Shown: piece by piece, positions 63,415 through 64,000 of the stretch
Layout: every line of letters begins with the position of its first letter
How positions within the stretch are numbered: position 1 is the first letter of the stretch
Notes under the pieces: model-generated
Told to the model about the DNA's origin: nothing
Databases searched by the model: none
What the model saw: the letters and a program-made list of their open reading frames with translations, nothing else
Position numbers and translations under genes: made by a program
Origin: Desulfobacula sp.
Lineage (GTDB): Bacteria > Desulfobacterota > Desulfobacteria > Desulfobacterales > Desulfobacteraceae
DNA: 64,000 nucleotides
Direction: 5' to 3'
Assembly: GCF_030145145.1 (NCBI RefSeq)
Contig: NZ_JAQYWD010000030.1
Coordinates: 1 to 64,000 of the forward strand

Positions 63415-64000
63415 ATGGAAAGGAAAATTAATGTTCACAAACGATTAACATCTTTTTTTGTACTTCTAGCAGTTTCAATACTTGTTTTGATCGGGTCTTC
63501 AGCTTTAGCAGGTGACAAGAAGTCAATCAAAATTGGCGTGGTTTTACCCATGTCTGGAGGGCTTGAACTATTTGGTCAGCAGGGAATCCAAGGCGCCCAG
63601 ATGGCCGTGGCTGAGATCAATGCCGCAGGTGGCGTCTTAGGGGGCCATAAACTTGAACTAATTGTCGAGGATAACAAGACGGATCCGAAAACGGCGGCAG
63701 AAAAGACAAAAAAATTAATTTTAAAAGATAAGGTCACCGCAGTTCTTGGGCCAATCACATCCGCAAACCGGAATGCCATGCTACCGTTTATCAACAAGTA
63801 CAAGACACCCCTGTTATATGCAACAGATTATGAAGGCGAAGCGTGCAGCCGATATTTGTTCTGCTATAGTGCTATTCCAGATCACTATATTAAACCTTTT
63901 ATCCCTTATCTGACAAAAAACTACGGTAATAAATTCTATCTCTTTGGGGCTGATTATGTTTGGCCACACAAAATGAACGAGGCCATTAAAAAAGGCATCA
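63415..64000 (+). CDS. UrtA/AmiC-type ABC transporter substrate-binding protein (partial)
   Basis: 195 residues to the window edge, starting at an ATG 12 bases after AAAAGGAG. Signal peptide of about 32 residues (VLLAVSILVLIGSSALAG) and mature start IKIGVVLPMSGGLELFGQQG. YLFGADYVWPHKMNEAIKK is the loop typical of urea and short-chain amide binding proteins (UrtA, AmiC, FmdD), which differ here from leucine-binding proteins. The permease and ATPase genes would lie beyond the window. It follows the amidohydrolase gene by 174 bases and is likely in its operon. Confidence 0.88.
   Translation, partial: MERKINVHKRLTSFFVLLAVSILVLIGSSALAGDKKSIKIGVVLPMSGGLELFGQQGIQGAQMAVAEINAAGGVLGGHKLELIVEDNKTDPKTAAEKTKKLILKDKVTAVLGPITSANRNAMLPFINKYKTPLLYATDYEGEACSRYLFCYSAIPDHYIKPFIPYLTKNYGNKFYLFGADYVWPHKMNEAIKKGI

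Overview
The window looks like chromosome of an anaerobic, metabolically broad Desulfobacterota member, most like a marine Desulfobacterales (a Desulfobacula/Desulfobacterium type organism). This is inferred from gene content: 2-hydroxyacyl-CoA dehydratase activases, corrinoid methyltransferases, 4-hydroxybutyryl-CoA dehydratase, molybdopterin enzymes with ferredoxin partners, a small multihaem cytochrome, a membrane-anchored reductive dehalogenase and sigma-54 control. No rRNA, tRNA or CRISPR array was recognised.

Layout. 1-5 kb is a scarred region: a small regulator, an MBL-fold hydrolase, then a broken mobile-type gene fused in frame to a decapitated 2-hydroxyacyl-CoA dehydratase subunit, a twice-frameshifted activase and a RelE-like gene. 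5-8.5 kb holds an envelope set (SRPBCC protein, RND/MMPL exporter, chalcone-isomerase-like secreted protein). 8.9-20.1 kb is a regulatory and redox block: an IclR regulator with a clear promoter and operator, two tandem copies of a molybdopterin oxidoreductase plus dicluster ferredoxin module, a sigma-54 activator with two matching palindromes, a sigma-54 promoter in front of a NifX/NafY-like gene, a three-haem cytochrome and a histidine kinase. 21.4-33.2 kb is a methyl-transfer and C4-acid block: a UroD-type methyltransferase and corrinoid protein diverge from a methyltetrahydrofolate methyltransferase, a MetH-reactivation-like protein and a DUF2889 protein. Next to it lie a GlpA/GlpB/DUF1667-type dehydrogenase set with 4-hydroxybutyryl-CoA dehydratase, and then a SucCD-like acyl-CoA ligase with altered motifs.

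33.2-45.7 kb is mixed: an alkyltransferase-like DNA-repair protein, a sigma-54 activator remnant, a membrane-anchored reductive dehalogenase, leucyl aminopeptidase, aspartate-semialdehyde dehydrogenase, an amino-acid ABC importer without its ATPase, a sigma-54-driven glnK-amt operon, a geranylgeranyl-reductase-type flavoprotein, and an orphan LivK-type binding protein placed directly before a hybrid kinase. 48-56 kb has a threonine-aldolase-type lyase, an EamA exporter, an arginase, and a hybrid kinase overlapping a REC-PP2C response regulator.

56-64 kb begins with a hairpin element. A TetR gene with a palindromic operator overlaps a giant 1451-residue double activase. A truncated PNPOx-like gene abuts an IS91-type transposase remnant. 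An isochorismatase-family amidohydrolase with a GntR-type palindrome is followed by a UrtA-like amide-binding protein that runs off the end.

The two best candidates for undescribed biology are the duplicated molybdoenzyme modules, which both lack the first cluster cysteine, with their sigma-54 circuitry (8.9-18.1 kb), and the methyltransferase plus 4-hydroxybutyryl-CoA gene set whose divergent promoters share a 12-base element (21.4-33.2 kb). All functions are read from motifs and recalled family knowledge; no database search was run.
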